Source: Bacillota bacterium (GTDB taxonomy: Bacteria; Bacillota; Clostridia; Lachnospirales; Lachnospiraceae). Taken from it: DNA of 64,000 nt. The stretch covers positions 1 to 64,000 of the forward strand of contig JAFAGA010000019.1 of the NCBI GenBank assembly GCA_023423045.1, given 5' to 3'. Of the stretch, positions 1 to 8,581 are shown piece by piece. The translations under genes and the position numbers were made by a program. Position 1 is the first letter of the stretch, and every line of letters begins with the position of its first letter. The notes below the pieces were generated by a model, which was given only the letters and a program-made list of their open reading frames with translations, searched no databases and was not told where the DNA came from.

Positions 1-322
1 TGTGGTAAACTTACCACGAGATAACTCTTTCGGCGATTTTTATCCTTTGTAGTGTAGTGACTTTTAGGATACCATAAAATGGCTTGGAAGGGTTATTTTA
101 TTTTTAGAACTTTTGACTGTGCAGTAAATAAGAATAGTGAGCATGATGAGAGTTTTCTCACAGCCATGCGATGAAAGAAAACAAGAGTGGCACGCTTTGC
201 GGCCACTCTTTGTTAAGATGATGAATGCGGTTTCCTTTCATGATGTAGTACTTTATATCCAGTGATGGTCTATATATAGATACTGTAAATTGTCAGAATA
301 GATAAATTATTCGTGAGCATAC
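1..322. other. Intergenic region upstream of rny, no gene seen
   Basis: No reading frame with a ribosome-binding site is visible. A short inverted repeat (GTGGTAA / TTACCAC) lies at positions 2-17 at the window edge and may be the end of an upstream transcript. A second hairpin is annotated separately at 183-210. The rest is AT-rich sequence leading to the rny promoter. Confidence 0.5.
183..210. repeat. Small intergenic hairpin, dispersed family copy 1
   Basis: Arms AAGAGTGGC (183-191) and GCCACTCTT (202-210) are perfect complements around a 10-base loop. It is followed by TGTTAAG. The loop resembles a segment at 12037-12046, and the layout (hairpin then TGTTAAG or TGTTC) recurs at 12071-12090 and 51168-51189. 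It may act as a terminator or belong to a dispersed palindromic repeat family. Confidence 0.5.
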
Positions 323-351
323 TTGACATATTAGTAAAAACAGTATAAAAT
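323..351 (+). promoter_or_regulatory. Promoter of rny
   Basis: A perfect -35 TTGACA (323-328) and a -10 TAAAAT (346-351) are separated by 17 bases. This is a vegetative-type promoter. It lies about 110 bases before the rny start, leaving an untranslated leader of about 100 bases. Confidence 0.65.
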
Positions 352-462
352 TTAACTGTTGTATATTATTTGTAGACAGAAGAGGAAAAAATCAATATAA
401 AATATTCGATTTGAGCATTTTGGCTACATTGTACAATGAAAACTAAATAAGGAGGTGCTCCT

Positions 463-2019
463 GTGCCAGAGGCTTTGAAGTATGTATTTGCTATTGCAGC
501 AACCTTGGTGATTACAGCTATTCTTACCTGGCTCATTGCAATTGCCTATCGCAAAAAGGTTTATGAAGCGAAGATTGGCAGTGCGGATGAGAAGGCGAGA
601 GAAATCATAGATGAAGCTCTAAAAACAGCTGAAACTAAGAAGCGCGAAGCTTTGCTCGAAGCAAAAGAGGAATCTTTGAAGGCAAAGAATGAATTCGAGC
701 GGGAAACTAAGGAACGTAGAGCAGAGTTGCAACGCTATGAGAAGCGGGTTTTAACGAAGGAAGAAACCTTGGACCGTAAAACCGAAGCACTGGAAAAAAA
801 GGATACCAGACTCTCCTCAAAGGAAGCCGAGCTTGACAGAGTAAGGCAGGAAGTGGAGGAATTCCACTCAAGACAATTGCAGGAGCTGGAGAAAATTTCT
901 GGATTGACCTCCGAACAAGCTAAGGAATATCTGATTAAGACTGTTGAAGAAGAAGTGAAGCATGAAACTGCTCTGCTAATCAAAGATTTGGAAAGCAAAG
1001 CGAAAGAAGAAGCAGAAAAGAGAGCAAAGGATTATGTAGTCACAGCGATACAAAGATGTGCTGCAGATCATGTTGCGGAAACAACGATTTCAGTTGTTCA
1101 GCTCCCCAACGACGAGATGAAGGGAAGAATCATCGGCAGAGAGGGACGTAATATCAGAACACTTGAGACCATGACCGGTGTGGATCTTATCATTGATGAC
1201 ACACCCGAAGCTGTTATTTTATCAGCGTTTGATCCTATCCGACGAGAGGTGGCTAGAATTGCCCTCGAGAAATTGATTGTGGATGGACGAATCCATCCTG
1301 CAAGAATTGAAGAGATGGTGGAAAAAGCTCAAAAAGAAGTTGATGTTATGATTAGGGAAGCTGGAGAGGCCGCTACTTTAGAGGTTGGAGTTCATGGAAT
1401 TCATCCTGAACTGATGAAGCTTCTGGGCAAGATGAAATTTAGGACAAGTTATGGACAGAATGCATTAAAGCATTCCATTGAAGTAGCTATTTTATCCGGT
1501 CTTCTGGCCGGGGAAATCGGTGTGGATGTCAGACTTGCAAAACGTGCCGGATTATTACATGATATTGGTAAATCCATTGATCATGAGGTGGAAGGAACCC
1601 ATGTGCAGATTGGTGTGGACTTATGCCGAAAGTATAAGGAGTCTCCTGTTGTTATTAACGCAGTAGAATCACATCATGGAGATGTAGAGTTCCAGTCTCT
1701 GATCGCATGTATTGTTCAGGCAGCTGATACAATTTCAGCGGCACGGCCGGGCGCAAGACGCGAAACCTTAGAAACATATACCAACAGATTAAAGCAACTT
1801 GAAGATATTACCAACGGCTTTAAAGGGGTAGATAAGTCATTTGCTATTCAGGCAGGCAGGGAGATCAGAGTAATGGTTGTACCGGAACAGATCAGCGATG
1901 CTGATATGGTGCTGTTAGCCCGTGATTTATCTAAAAAAATCGAGAGTGAACTTGAATATCCAGGACAGATTAAAGTGAATGTAATCAGAGAATCCAGAGT
2001 AACTGATTACGCTAAGTAA
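463..2019 (+). CDS. rny: Ribonuclease Y
   Basis: RNase Y is a membrane-anchored endoribonuclease that starts mRNA decay in Firmicutes. The 518-residue protein has the full family layout. A single N-terminal membrane segment (about residues 7-29) is followed by a long charged coiled coil (about 30-200), a KH RNA-binding domain with GREG at 225-228, and an HD domain with the catalytic His-Asp pair at 366-367. The GTG start is chosen because GGAGGTG lies 5 bases upstream and the membrane segment begins there. In other clostridia such as Clostridioides difficile rny follows recA; here recA-recX lies about 58 kb away. A Rho-independent terminator follows directly, so the gene appears to be transcribed alone. 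Confidence 0.96.
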   Translation: MPEALKYVFAIAATLVITAILTWLIAIAYRKKVYEAKIGSADEKAREIIDEALKTAETKKREALLEAKEESLKAKNEFERETKERRAELQRYEKRVLTKEETLDRKTEALEKKDTRLSSKEAELDRVRQEVEEFHSRQLQELEKISGLTSEQAKEYLIKTVEEEVKHETALLIKDLESKAKEEAEKRAKDYVVTAIQRCAADHVAETTISVVQLPNDEMKGRIIGREGRNIRTLETMTGVDLIIDDTPEAVILSAFDPIRREVARIALEKLIVDGRIHPARIEEMVEKAQKEVDVMIREAGEAATLEVGVHGIHPELMKLLGKMKFRTSYGQNALKHSIEVAILSGLLAGEIGVDVRLAKRAGLLHDIGKSIDHEVEGTHVQIGVDLCRKYKESPVVINAVESHHGDVEFQSLIACIVQAADTISAARPGARRETLETYTNRLKQLEDITNGFKGVDKSFAIQAGREIRVMVVPEQISDADMVLLARDLSKKIESELEYPGQIKVNVIRESRVTDYAK

Positions 2020-2033
2020 TTACTAACATGATT

Positions 2034-2079
2034 AATAGCTAGAACCGAATAGAAATATGAGGTTTTAGCTATTTTTTTT
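2034..2079 (+). terminator. Rho-independent terminator of rny
   Basis: Inverted repeat with arms at 2034-2046 and 2061-2073 (one mismatch), followed by a run of T residues. It begins 15 bases after the rny stop codon. Confidence 0.8.
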
Positions 2080-2577
2080 ATTGTTGTATAGGAGAGTTTG
2101 TCCTATGCGGATGAAAATGTGCAGGATGCACGTGCCACGCAGAGATGTTGTCTAAAGGCAGCTGCGCGGTAGTGTAAAAGTACGGTTTATGGACTTTTTA
2201 TCTTGCATAAACGTATGATTATAAACTATTTATGTAATAAATATAAATGCTATTTACATTTTGCGGTTTTTTTGAATATAAATAGTTAAGTAATACAAAG
2301 AAATTATTTAATATGTAAGGTTGTAACAAGACTTAACCAAATAAAATTAAGTAAAAATATAAATAAATTATTAGAAAAAAATGTAATATAATTCATTTAA
2401 TCATTGAAAATGTACAATTTGCACGGAAATTCTTTGAGGTGCGGACAAATGAAAGCCATAGAAAATACTTTTTGAAATATTTTTGATATTTTTGTTGCAA
2501 TCTTTAAACTTATATATTACAATGAAAAAGATTTCAATGGAAGATTATTAAATATGAATAAGGATGGTGTAATATCT
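2080..2577. other. Long AT-rich intergenic region
   Basis: No convincing gene. The left part (2119-2180) carries a GC-richer segment that starts with GTGCAGGATGC, a string that recurs at 51111-51121. From about 2210 the sequence is very AT-rich and probably holds the promoter of the following aminotransferase gene, but I could not pick out a convincing -35/-10 pair. Confidence 0.4.
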
Positions 2578-3774
2578 ATGGCGTTGACATTATCGAACAA
2601 GGCCCAGGCGGTGAAGCCTTCTTCCACCCTGGCAATCACCGCGAAGGCTAAGGAATTGATGAGTAAGGGGATAGACGTTGTCGGATTTGGGGCAGGAGAG
2701 CCAGATTTTAATACTCCGGATAATATTTGTGATGCGGCGATTAAAGCAATCCATGACGGATTTACAAAGTATACTCCTGCAGAAGGAACTCTGGAGCTTA
2801 GAAAAGCAGTCTGCGATAAGTTTTTGAACTTTAACAAGATAAGCTATGAGCCGAGCCAGATTGTGGTAAGCAATGGCGGAAAGCATTCCCTGACCAATGT
2901 CTTTGAAGCGATCTGCAATCCTGGAGATGAGGTAATCATTCTTTCTCCTTATTGGCTGAGTTATCCCGAAATCGTCAAGCTTGCCGATGGTGTACCCGTC
3001 TTTGTCAGGGGTGAGAAATCCAATAATTATAAAGTGACCGCTGCTCAGATTGAAGCCGCCTGTACTGAGAAGACCAAGGCACTAATCCTTAACTCTCCCA
3101 GCAACCCCTCCGGTATGATTTATACTCGTGAAGAATTAGAGGCAATTGCAGAGGTTGCAGTACGAAAGGATTTTTATGTTGTTTCTGATGAAATGTATGA
3201 GCATCTGATCTATGAAGGCGAAGCGATCAGCATTGCTTCCCTGGGAGAGGAAATCTATAAGCGCACCATCACCTGCAGCGGTGTAGCCAAGAGCTATTCC
3301 ATGACTGGCTGGAGAATTGGCTTTACCGGTTCTTCCAAGGAGATTGCGAAGCTGATGGCCAGCGTGCAGAGTCATCAGACCTCCAACCCCAACTCCATTG
3401 CCCAGAAGGCTGCCCTGGAGGCACTCACCGGGCCTCAGGAATCTGTATCCGTGATGCATGCAGAGTTTAAAAAGAGGCGTGACTTTATGGTTGAAAGGAT
3501 CGGAGGGATTGGGAATATCTCTGCCTTAACGCCGCAAGGTGCATTCTATATGTTTGTGGATATCAGCCGGCTGCTTGATAAGGAGTATAAGGGTGAAAAG
3601 GTTAGCGATGTAGATAAATTGGCAAAGATTCTGATCGAAGAATATAATGTGGCGGTGATTCCATGTGCCGACTTCGGCTTTGCGGATCATATCCGCCTGT
3701 CCTATGCAATCTCAATGGAGCAAATTGAAAAAGGCCTGGATAGGATCGAGAAGCTGGTGGAAGAATTGGCATAG
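2578..3774 (+). CDS. Pyridoxal-phosphate aminotransferase, aspartate aminotransferase family (AspB-like)
   Basis: A 398-residue fold-type I aminotransferase of the AspB/AspC group, which typically moves amino groups between aspartate and 2-oxoglutarate. Visible family marks are GAGEPDF near the N terminus, NSPSNPSG (substrate and PLP site), the SDEMYEHL segment, and the lysine in GVAKSYSMTGWRIG that forms the Schiff base with PLP. The start is placed at the second in-frame ATG because homologues begin MALTLS and AAGGATGG lies 8 bases upstream; an ATG 24 bases earlier lacks such a site. It stands alone between two terminators. Substrate range within the family (aspartate, aromatic or other amino acids) cannot be fixed from sequence. 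Confidence 0.88.
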   Translation: MALTLSNKAQAVKPSSTLAITAKAKELMSKGIDVVGFGAGEPDFNTPDNICDAAIKAIHDGFTKYTPAEGTLELRKAVCDKFLNFNKISYEPSQIVVSNGGKHSLTNVFEAICNPGDEVIILSPYWLSYPEIVKLADGVPVFVRGEKSNNYKVTAAQIEAACTEKTKALILNSPSNPSGMIYTREELEAIAEVAVRKDFYVVSDEMYEHLIYEGEAISIASLGEEIYKRTITCSGVAKSYSMTGWRIGFTGSSKEIAKLMASVQSHQTSNPNSIAQKAALEALTGPQESVSVMHAEFKKRRDFMVERIGGIGNISALTPQGAFYMFVDISRLLDKEYKGEKVSDVDKLAKILIEEYNVAVIPCADFGFADHIRLSYAISMEQIEKGLDRIEKLVEELA

Positions 3775-3821
3775 CGTTTATATAAAAAATTTCTTTATAG
3801 GCAATAGAGATAGTAACCGGA

Positions 3822-3873
3822 AAGTCCGGACTCCCCCATTACACCGTGTAAGGCAGGGACTCCGGGCTTTTTC
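3822..3873 (+). terminator. Terminator after the aminotransferase gene
   Basis: Imperfect GC-rich hairpin (arms about 3823-3835 and 3856-3868, two mismatches) followed by TTTTTC. Confidence 0.65.
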
Positions 3874-3927
3874 ATAGGAAATTGCTGAACTGTTGTTACT
3901 TGCGGCAGACTCTTGCTTGGATTAATT

Positions 3928-3957
3928 TTGACATTTAAATCCCATTTGTGTTAGAAT
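3928..3957 (+). promoter_or_regulatory. Promoter of proC
   Basis: A perfect -35 TTGACA (3928-3933) and a -10 TAGAAT (3952-3957) are separated by 18 bases, about 95 bases before proC. Confidence 0.6.
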
Positions 3958-4051
3958 ACACATAGATTGCAGGAGCGGAAAAGCATGGTTTTGTAACCGG
4001 AATGCAACACGGAAGTCTTTTTCAAGAATTTAACGGAAAGAGGGAAGAAAT

Positions 4052-4858
4052 ATGGCATTATTCGGATTTATCGGAGCCGGCAATATGGGGTATCCGTTGA
4101 TTAAAGCCGCAAGTGCGGCTTTTGGCAAAGAGGAAGTTATTTTCACGGATACATCATCCCAGCGCTGTCAGTTCGTCGCTGAGGAAACCGGAACAGCATA
4201 TCTTGTAAACGGACTGGAGGTAGCCAGACAATGCCGTTATCTGGTCCTGGCTGTGAAGCCTCAGTTTTTCCCCCAGGTGTTAAGTCAGATCCGGGAAGCG
4301 GTCTCAGGGGAACAGATTATTATATCGATTGCCGCCGGAATTACCGTTGATGCCATAAAAGAGGCATTAGGCCATCATGCCAGGGTCGTGAGAGCAATGC
4401 CGAATACGCCTGCCATGGTGAAGATGGGTATGACCGGGATATCTTACTCCAAAGAGGAGCTCAAGGAGGAAGAGCTGCTCATCCTTGACCGGTTCTTCTG
4501 TTCCTTCGGAAGATACGAGGTGTTTGAGGAAGATTTAATGAATGCGGTGGTTTGTGCCAATGGAAGTTCTCCGGCTTATGTATATCTCTTTATTGAGGCG
4601 CTGGCCGATAGCGTGGTTGCCCATGGTATTCCCAGGGATAAGGCATATGTGCTGGCGGCTCAGACAGTGCTTGGTGCCGCGTCTATGGTCCTTGAGACCG
4701 GTGAGCATCCTGGCAGGCTGAAGGATCAGGTATGTTCTCCGGGAGGAACCACGATTGCCGCGGTAAAAGCCCTGGAAGAGCATGGACTGCGCAATGCAAT
4801 TATGAAGGCTACCGATGCCTGCTATGAGAAAGCGGTTGCCTTAAGTGTTAAAAAATAA
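4052..4858 (+). CDS. proC: Pyrroline-5-carboxylate reductase
   Basis: This enzyme reduces 1-pyrroline-5-carboxylate to proline with NAD(P)H, the last step of proline synthesis. The 268-residue length is normal. The N-terminal Rossmann motif GFIGAGNMG binds the dinucleotide. RAMPNTPA in the middle and the C-terminal CSPGGTT region with its helical dimerisation domain are ProC hallmarks. AGAGGGAAG lies 8 bases upstream of the ATG. It has its own promoter and is followed after 33 bases by the NUDIX gene, so the two are probably co-transcribed. Confidence 0.95.
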   Translation: MALFGFIGAGNMGYPLIKAASAAFGKEEVIFTDTSSQRCQFVAEETGTAYLVNGLEVARQCRYLVLAVKPQFFPQVLSQIREAVSGEQIIISIAAGITVDAIKEALGHHARVVRAMPNTPAMVKMGMTGISYSKEELKEEELLILDRFFCSFGRYEVFEEDLMNAVVCANGSSPAYVYLFIEALADSVVAHGIPRDKAYVLAAQTVLGAASMVLETGEHPGRLKDQVCSPGGTTIAAVKALEEHGLRNAIMKATDACYEKAVALSVKK

Positions 4859-4891
4859 AAACAGGGTACTCACACCCGAGTGGAGGAAGCG

Positions 4892-5425
4892 ATGAATCCG
4901 TACAGGAGATTAAAAAGAGATTTGGTTCATAAGGGGAGTATTATCGATTATTATCAGGACACCATTGAGATTAACCAGGAGAAGACAACCACCTTTGATT
5001 TCATCAATCATAGAGGAGCCTCTGCCATGGTTTTGGTGGATGAACAGGGGAAGATCGTTATGGTACGCCAGTACCGGAATGCGGTTGACAGCTATACCCT
5101 TGAGATTCCGGCCGGAGGACTAAATCCCGGAGAAGACAGTGAGATCTGTGCCATCCGGGAATGCGAGGAGGAGACCGGCTATAAGGCCGGGGAGGTGCAT
5201 CACCTGATTGATGTCTATACGACGGTTGCTTTCAGCAACGAGAAGATCTGCATTTATTATACCACCGGGATCACTTCCACAGGGCAGAATCTGGATGAGG
5301 ATGAGTTTGTCACAATCGAGCATCATTCGCTGGAGGACCTTACCCAAATGATACTGAACGGGGAGATAAAGGATGCCAAGACCGTAGCAGCGCTTTTGGC
5401 TTACCGGGTAAAGACCGGACAGTAG
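4892..5425 (+). CDS. nudF: NUDIX hydrolase, ADP-ribose pyrophosphatase type
   Basis: Cytosolic hydrolase that likely splits ADP-ribose into AMP and ribose 5-phosphate. The NUDIX box is intact: a GG at the start, then RECEEETGY matching the REUXEEXGU core that binds the metal and pyrophosphate. The upstream ESEIPAGG-like segment (LEIPAGGLNPGE) is typical of the ADP-ribose branch. The ATG at 4892 is preferred over an upstream GTG because GGAGG sits 5 bases before it, giving 177 residues. A NUDIX gene next to spoIIM and xerD is a recurring Firmicute arrangement, also seen in Bacillus subtilis. Confidence 0.88.
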   Translation: MNPYRRLKRDLVHKGSIIDYYQDTIEINQEKTTTFDFINHRGASAMVLVDEQGKIVMVRQYRNAVDSYTLEIPAGGLNPGEDSEICAIRECEEETGYKAGEVHHLIDVYTTVAFSNEKICIYYTTGITSTGQNLDEDEFVTIEHHSLEDLTQMILNGEIKDAKTVAALLAYRVKTGQ

Positions 5426-5507
5426 CGTCAAAATCACCAGATGCTTGTTCTATTTTTCCCATTGCGTCATATTATGTAATAACCTAAGATGACGGGCAGG
5501 CAAAAGG

Positions 5508-6122
5508 ATGAAGCAATTCAAATTACAAATCAACCGGCTTGGAGTAATTCATGTCTCGGTGATACTGCTTATTATCGGTCTGTTTCTCGGGATACTATGT
5601 GCCAATGTATTCCAGGACAACTTTACAAAGCAGCTGCAGATATATGAAGATAATGTATTTACCAGGATAGTGAACAGCGAGATTGATTATCCGGGGCTCT
5701 TTCGGTATGTATTGGGGAACAATTTCAGCGATTTTATTATGTTTTGGCTGCTTTGTATAACCATTCTGGGGATACCCTATATGGCATTAAAGATTGCCTC
5801 CTTCGGTTTTTTTGCCGGATTTTTCATTTCGGCAGTTACAATGGAATATGGCATTAAGGGCATTTGGCTGGTTCTGGTTTACAGCTTTCCCCATGGACTG
5901 CTGTATCTTCCCATTGCGCTGCTTTGTTTGCACAGGGGGTTTCATCTGTGCAGGGATATCTACCAATCCGGCTATACGAACCTGAGAGGCCTCTTGGGAA
6001 CCGTCAAAGCCAATCTTCTTGTCATTGCGCTGCTGGCAATTGCATTGGTTTTCGCCAGCTTTTTAGAGGCATATCCGGGAGCCTTTTTCTTGAAGAAGGC
6101 CTTGAGATTATTCATACGTTGA
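5508..6122 (+). CDS. spoIIM: Stage II sporulation protein M
   Basis: SpoIIM is a membrane protein of the DMP complex (SpoIID, SpoIIM, SpoIIP) that drives membrane migration during forespore engulfment. The 204-residue product shows several hydrophobic segments: about residues 12-31, 62-85, 88-110 and 112-132, plus one near the C terminus. These match the multi-pass SpoIIM fold. The context (nudF upstream, xerD downstream) is the usual Firmicute one. The ribosome-binding site is weak, with only an AAAAGG directly before the ATG. Its presence implies endospore formation. Confidence 0.88.
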   Translation: MKQFKLQINRLGVIHVSVILLIIGLFLGILCANVFQDNFTKQLQIYEDNVFTRIVNSEIDYPGLFRYVLGNNFSDFIMFWLLCITILGIPYMALKIASFGFFAGFFISAVTMEYGIKGIWLVLVYSFPHGLLYLPIALLCLHRGFHLCRDIYQSGYTNLRGLLGTVKANLLVIALLAIALVFASFLEAYPGAFFLKKALRLFIR

Positions 6123-6178
6123 TAACAACGCATAAAACCGTAACAACCAGCCTGATACGTGGCTAAGGAGGGGATGCC

Positions 6179-7054
6179 GTGGAACAATTAATTGTTGATT
6201 TTATACAATATCTGGAGAATGTGAAGCATGCATCAAAGAATACATTACAGGCCTATCAGAACGATTTAAAGAAACTTCAGCTGTTTTTGGAAAAACAGAA
6301 TGTCCATTCTGTGGATAAAATCAGTGAAACAAATTTGAATTCCTATATACTGACTCTGGAGAGAGACGGATTATCTCCCGCGTCGGTATCCAGAAATATT
6401 GCTGCTATGAAAGCTTTTTTTCTGTATCTGATCAAGCATCGGCAGCTTTCTTTGGATCCCTCGGAGCGGTTGAGACCTCCCAAGGTGCAGAAAAAGACCC
6501 CCCAGGTTCTAAAAACAGACCGAATCAACCAACTATTGCTCCAGCCGGACCCCAATACCAGAAAGGGGATCCGGGATAAGGCCATACTGGAGTTGTTATA
6601 TGCTACCGGAATAAAGGTATCTGAATTGATCACCCTGAAGCTTGGTGATGTGAATCTGACCGCCAGATATATCACCTGCAAAGAGAAAAGAGAGCGCAGC
6701 ATTCCCCTTGGCAAGGCAGCCAAGGAGGCGCTGGAGGCTTATCTTGCAATCCGGGATAAAGCATTTGTCCGGAAGGATACGGATTTCATATTCCTAAACT
6801 CAACCGGAACACCGTTGAGCAGACAGGGATTATGGAAAATCCTCAAAGCATATGCAAAAATGGCCGGTATGAAGGAGGTCAGCCCTAATTCCCTGCGGCA
6901 TTCCTTTGCCGCCCATATGCTGGAGAATGGAGCGGATCTGGGAAGCATTCAGGAGTTTTTGGGGCACGTGGATATTGCAACAACCCAGTTATATCTCAAT
7001 ACCGGATATAAAAACAGCCGCGAAGTATATATGAATACCCACCCAAGAGCATAA
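6179..7054 (+). CDS. xerD: XerD-like tyrosine recombinase with altered catalytic residues
   Basis: The 291-residue protein aligns along its length with XerC/XerD, which resolve chromosome dimers at dif. The SAM-like N-terminal core-binding domain (about 1-85) and C-terminal catalytic domain (about 105-285) are both present. Retained catalytic residues are Lys168, Arg240, His263 and the nucleophile Tyr272. Two positions differ from the XerD consensus: the first arginine (GLRVSEL in E. coli) is Lys146 in GIKVSEL, and the first histidine of HxLRH is Asn237 in SPNSLRH. GTG start with AAGGAGGGG 5 bases upstream. It may be a slow or specialised recombinase, or the true dif recombinase may be elsewhere. 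Confidence 0.85.
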   Translation: MEQLIVDFIQYLENVKHASKNTLQAYQNDLKKLQLFLEKQNVHSVDKISETNLNSYILTLERDGLSPASVSRNIAAMKAFFLYLIKHRQLSLDPSERLRPPKVQKKTPQVLKTDRINQLLLQPDPNTRKGIRDKAILELLYATGIKVSELITLKLGDVNLTARYITCKEKRERSIPLGKAAKEALEAYLAIRDKAFVRKDTDFIFLNSTGTPLSRQGLWKILKAYAKMAGMKEVSPNSLRHSFAAHMLENGADLGSIQEFLGHVDIATTQLYLNTGYKNSREVYMNTHPRA

Positions 7055-7131
7055 TTTTACAAAAAGAACCGGATCCGGTCTGTGCTAACCTGACTGCTGC
7101 AAATTGCCGTGGCTTATCTAAGAAATGAAAC

Positions 7132-7209
7132 TGAAAAAAGAAGGGCCGTCGCAAAATGAAATTTTCCTACAGATATAATGTAGATAAAATCCATTTTGTG
7201 ATGGTCCCT
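7132..7209 (-). terminator. Convergent terminator between xerD and aroF
   Basis: A long imperfect hairpin has arms of about 24 bases (7142-7165 and 7186-7209). Read on the - strand it is followed by a T-rich tract (complement of 7132-7141), so it best terminates the DAHP synthase gene. It could also stop xerD transcription. Confidence 0.75.
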
Positions 7210-7216
7210 ATTATAT

Positions 7217-8245
7217 TTAAATATTATCGGCAATCGTATGGATTAACCGTTCGGAATCCTCCCAGCCAAGGCAGGGGTCGGTAATGGATTTACCATAGGT
7301 ATGCTCGGTTACCTTCTGACATCCGCTTTCAATGTAGCTCTCTATCATGACGCCTTTCACCATGGAAGCGATCTCGGATGATAATTTGCGGCTGTGCAAT
7401 ACCTCCTTGACGATGCGGATCTGTTCCTTATATTGTTTGTTGGAGTTGGCATGGTTGGCATCCACAATGATTGCAGGATTCACCAAATCGCGTTCATTGT
7501 ACATGGACACAAGCAGATTGAGGTCCTCATAGTGGTAGTTCGGGATGGACTGTCCGTGTTTATTTACGGCACCCCGAAGTATGGTATGAGCCAAAGGATT
7601 GCCGGAGGTATTCACCTCCCAGGTGCGGTACAGGAAGGTATGGCTTGCCTGTGAGGCAACAACGGAATTCAGCATTACGGAAAAGTCACCGCTGGTGGGA
7701 TTCTTCATACCGGCAGGGACATCCATGCCGCTGATGGTCAGCCGGTGCTGCTGGTCCTCAACGGAGCGGGCTCCGACGGCAACATAGGACAGAATATCCT
7801 CTACATAGGGCCAATTCTCGGGATAGAGCATCTCGTCTGCCGCGGTAAGGCCGCTTTCGGCAATCGCGCGAAGATGCATCTTCCGCATGGCAATGAGCCC
7901 TTCCTGAAGATCCGGTTCCTTCTCCGGATCCGGCTGGTGTACGATGCCCTTATAGCCCTCCCCAGTGGTTCTGGGCTTATTTGTATATATTCTCGGAACC
8001 AGAATTACCTTGTCCTTTACCTTGTCCTGAACCTTTGCCAGGCGGGAAATATAGTCGCATACTGCATCCTCATTGTCTGCAGAGCAGGGTCCGATAATTA
8101 CCAGAAATTTATCGGAAGCTCCGGTGATGATGTCTTTTATCTGCTTATCCCGTTCCTTTTTACAAAGAGCATCACGAGCGGGCATAGGATATGCTTTGGA
8201 CAGTTCTTCCGGTGAGATAACTTCTTTTATAAATGTAAAGCTCAT
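7217..8245 (-). CDS. aroF: 3-deoxy-7-phosphoheptulonate synthase (DAHP synthase), AroF/G/H type
   Basis: First enzyme of the shikimate pathway, condensing phosphoenolpyruvate with erythrose 4-phosphate. The 342 residues match the length of the class I alpha enzymes of E. coli. Visible signatures are LVIIGPCSADNEDAV (PEP-binding region), VPRIYTNKPRTTGEGYKG, and ADEML and DANHANS further on. The open frame extends upstream to 438 codons, but the ATG at 8245 has AGGGAGATC just before it and starts where homologues start (MSFTFIKEV). It is a single-gene transcript with its own promoter and terminator. Which aromatic amino acid inhibits it cannot be told. Confidence 0.93.
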   Translation of the reverse strand: MSFTFIKEVISPEELSKAYPMPARDALCKKERDKQIKDIITGASDKFLVIIGPCSADNEDAVCDYISRLAKVQDKVKDKVILVPRIYTNKPRTTGEGYKGIVHQPDPEKEPDLQEGLIAMRKMHLRAIAESGLTAADEMLYPENWPYVEDILSYVAVGARSVEDQQHRLTISGMDVPAGMKNPTSGDFSVMLNSVVASQASHTFLYRTWEVNTSGNPLAHTILRGAVNKHGQSIPNYHYEDLNLLVSMYNERDLVNPAIIVDANHANSNKQYKEQIRIVKEVLHSRKLSSEIASMVKGVMIESYIESGCQKVTEHTYGKSITDPCLGWEDSERLIHTIADNI

Positions 8246-8276
8246 AGTATCGATCTCCCTCGTTTTTTGTTGCTTT

Positions 8277-8305
8277 ATTTTATCCTTTTTTTTTGTATTC
8301 GTCAA
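8277..8305 (-). promoter_or_regulatory. Promoter of aroF
   Basis: On the - strand, -35 TTGACG (8305-8300) and -10 TAAAAT (8282-8277) are separated by 17 bases, giving a short leader of about 25 bases before the ATG. Confidence 0.65.
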
Positions 8306-8311
8306 TCTATA

Positions 8312-8327
8312 ATACATTAAAATGTAT
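8312..8327. promoter_or_regulatory. Inverted repeat just upstream of the aroF -35 box
   Basis: ATACATT and AATGTAT form 7-base arms around two A residues. Its position directly upstream of the aroF -35 box suits an activator or repressor operator. The arms are AT-only apart from one pair, so chance is possible. Confidence 0.3.
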
Positions 8328-8581
8328 AAACAATCATTTTTTAACTCTGTTTTGTACGGGTTATCTTTATATGGATTAAAATATATTTTTATCAGCCGAC
8401 AGAGAAAGGATTTATGATCTGGAAAAAATGTAGGATAGGTTTTAACTCTTATTTGATCTATAATGAATATATATACTTGGCAAACCCAAAGAAGCCGGCA
8501 AAATATAACCGATACCGTCATACAATATAGCAATATGGAATAATGCCCGCAGATGGCAGTACGGGCATAGGAGTATGGGGT

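Noticed and set aside
7217..8245. T-box or attenuator control of aroF
   Set aside because: The leader between promoter and start is only about 25 bases, too short for either.
8246..8533. N-terminal extension of about 96 codons on the DAHP synthase frame
   Set aside because: The extension is low-complexity and covers the aroF promoter and ribosome-binding site; homologues start at the ATG at 8245.
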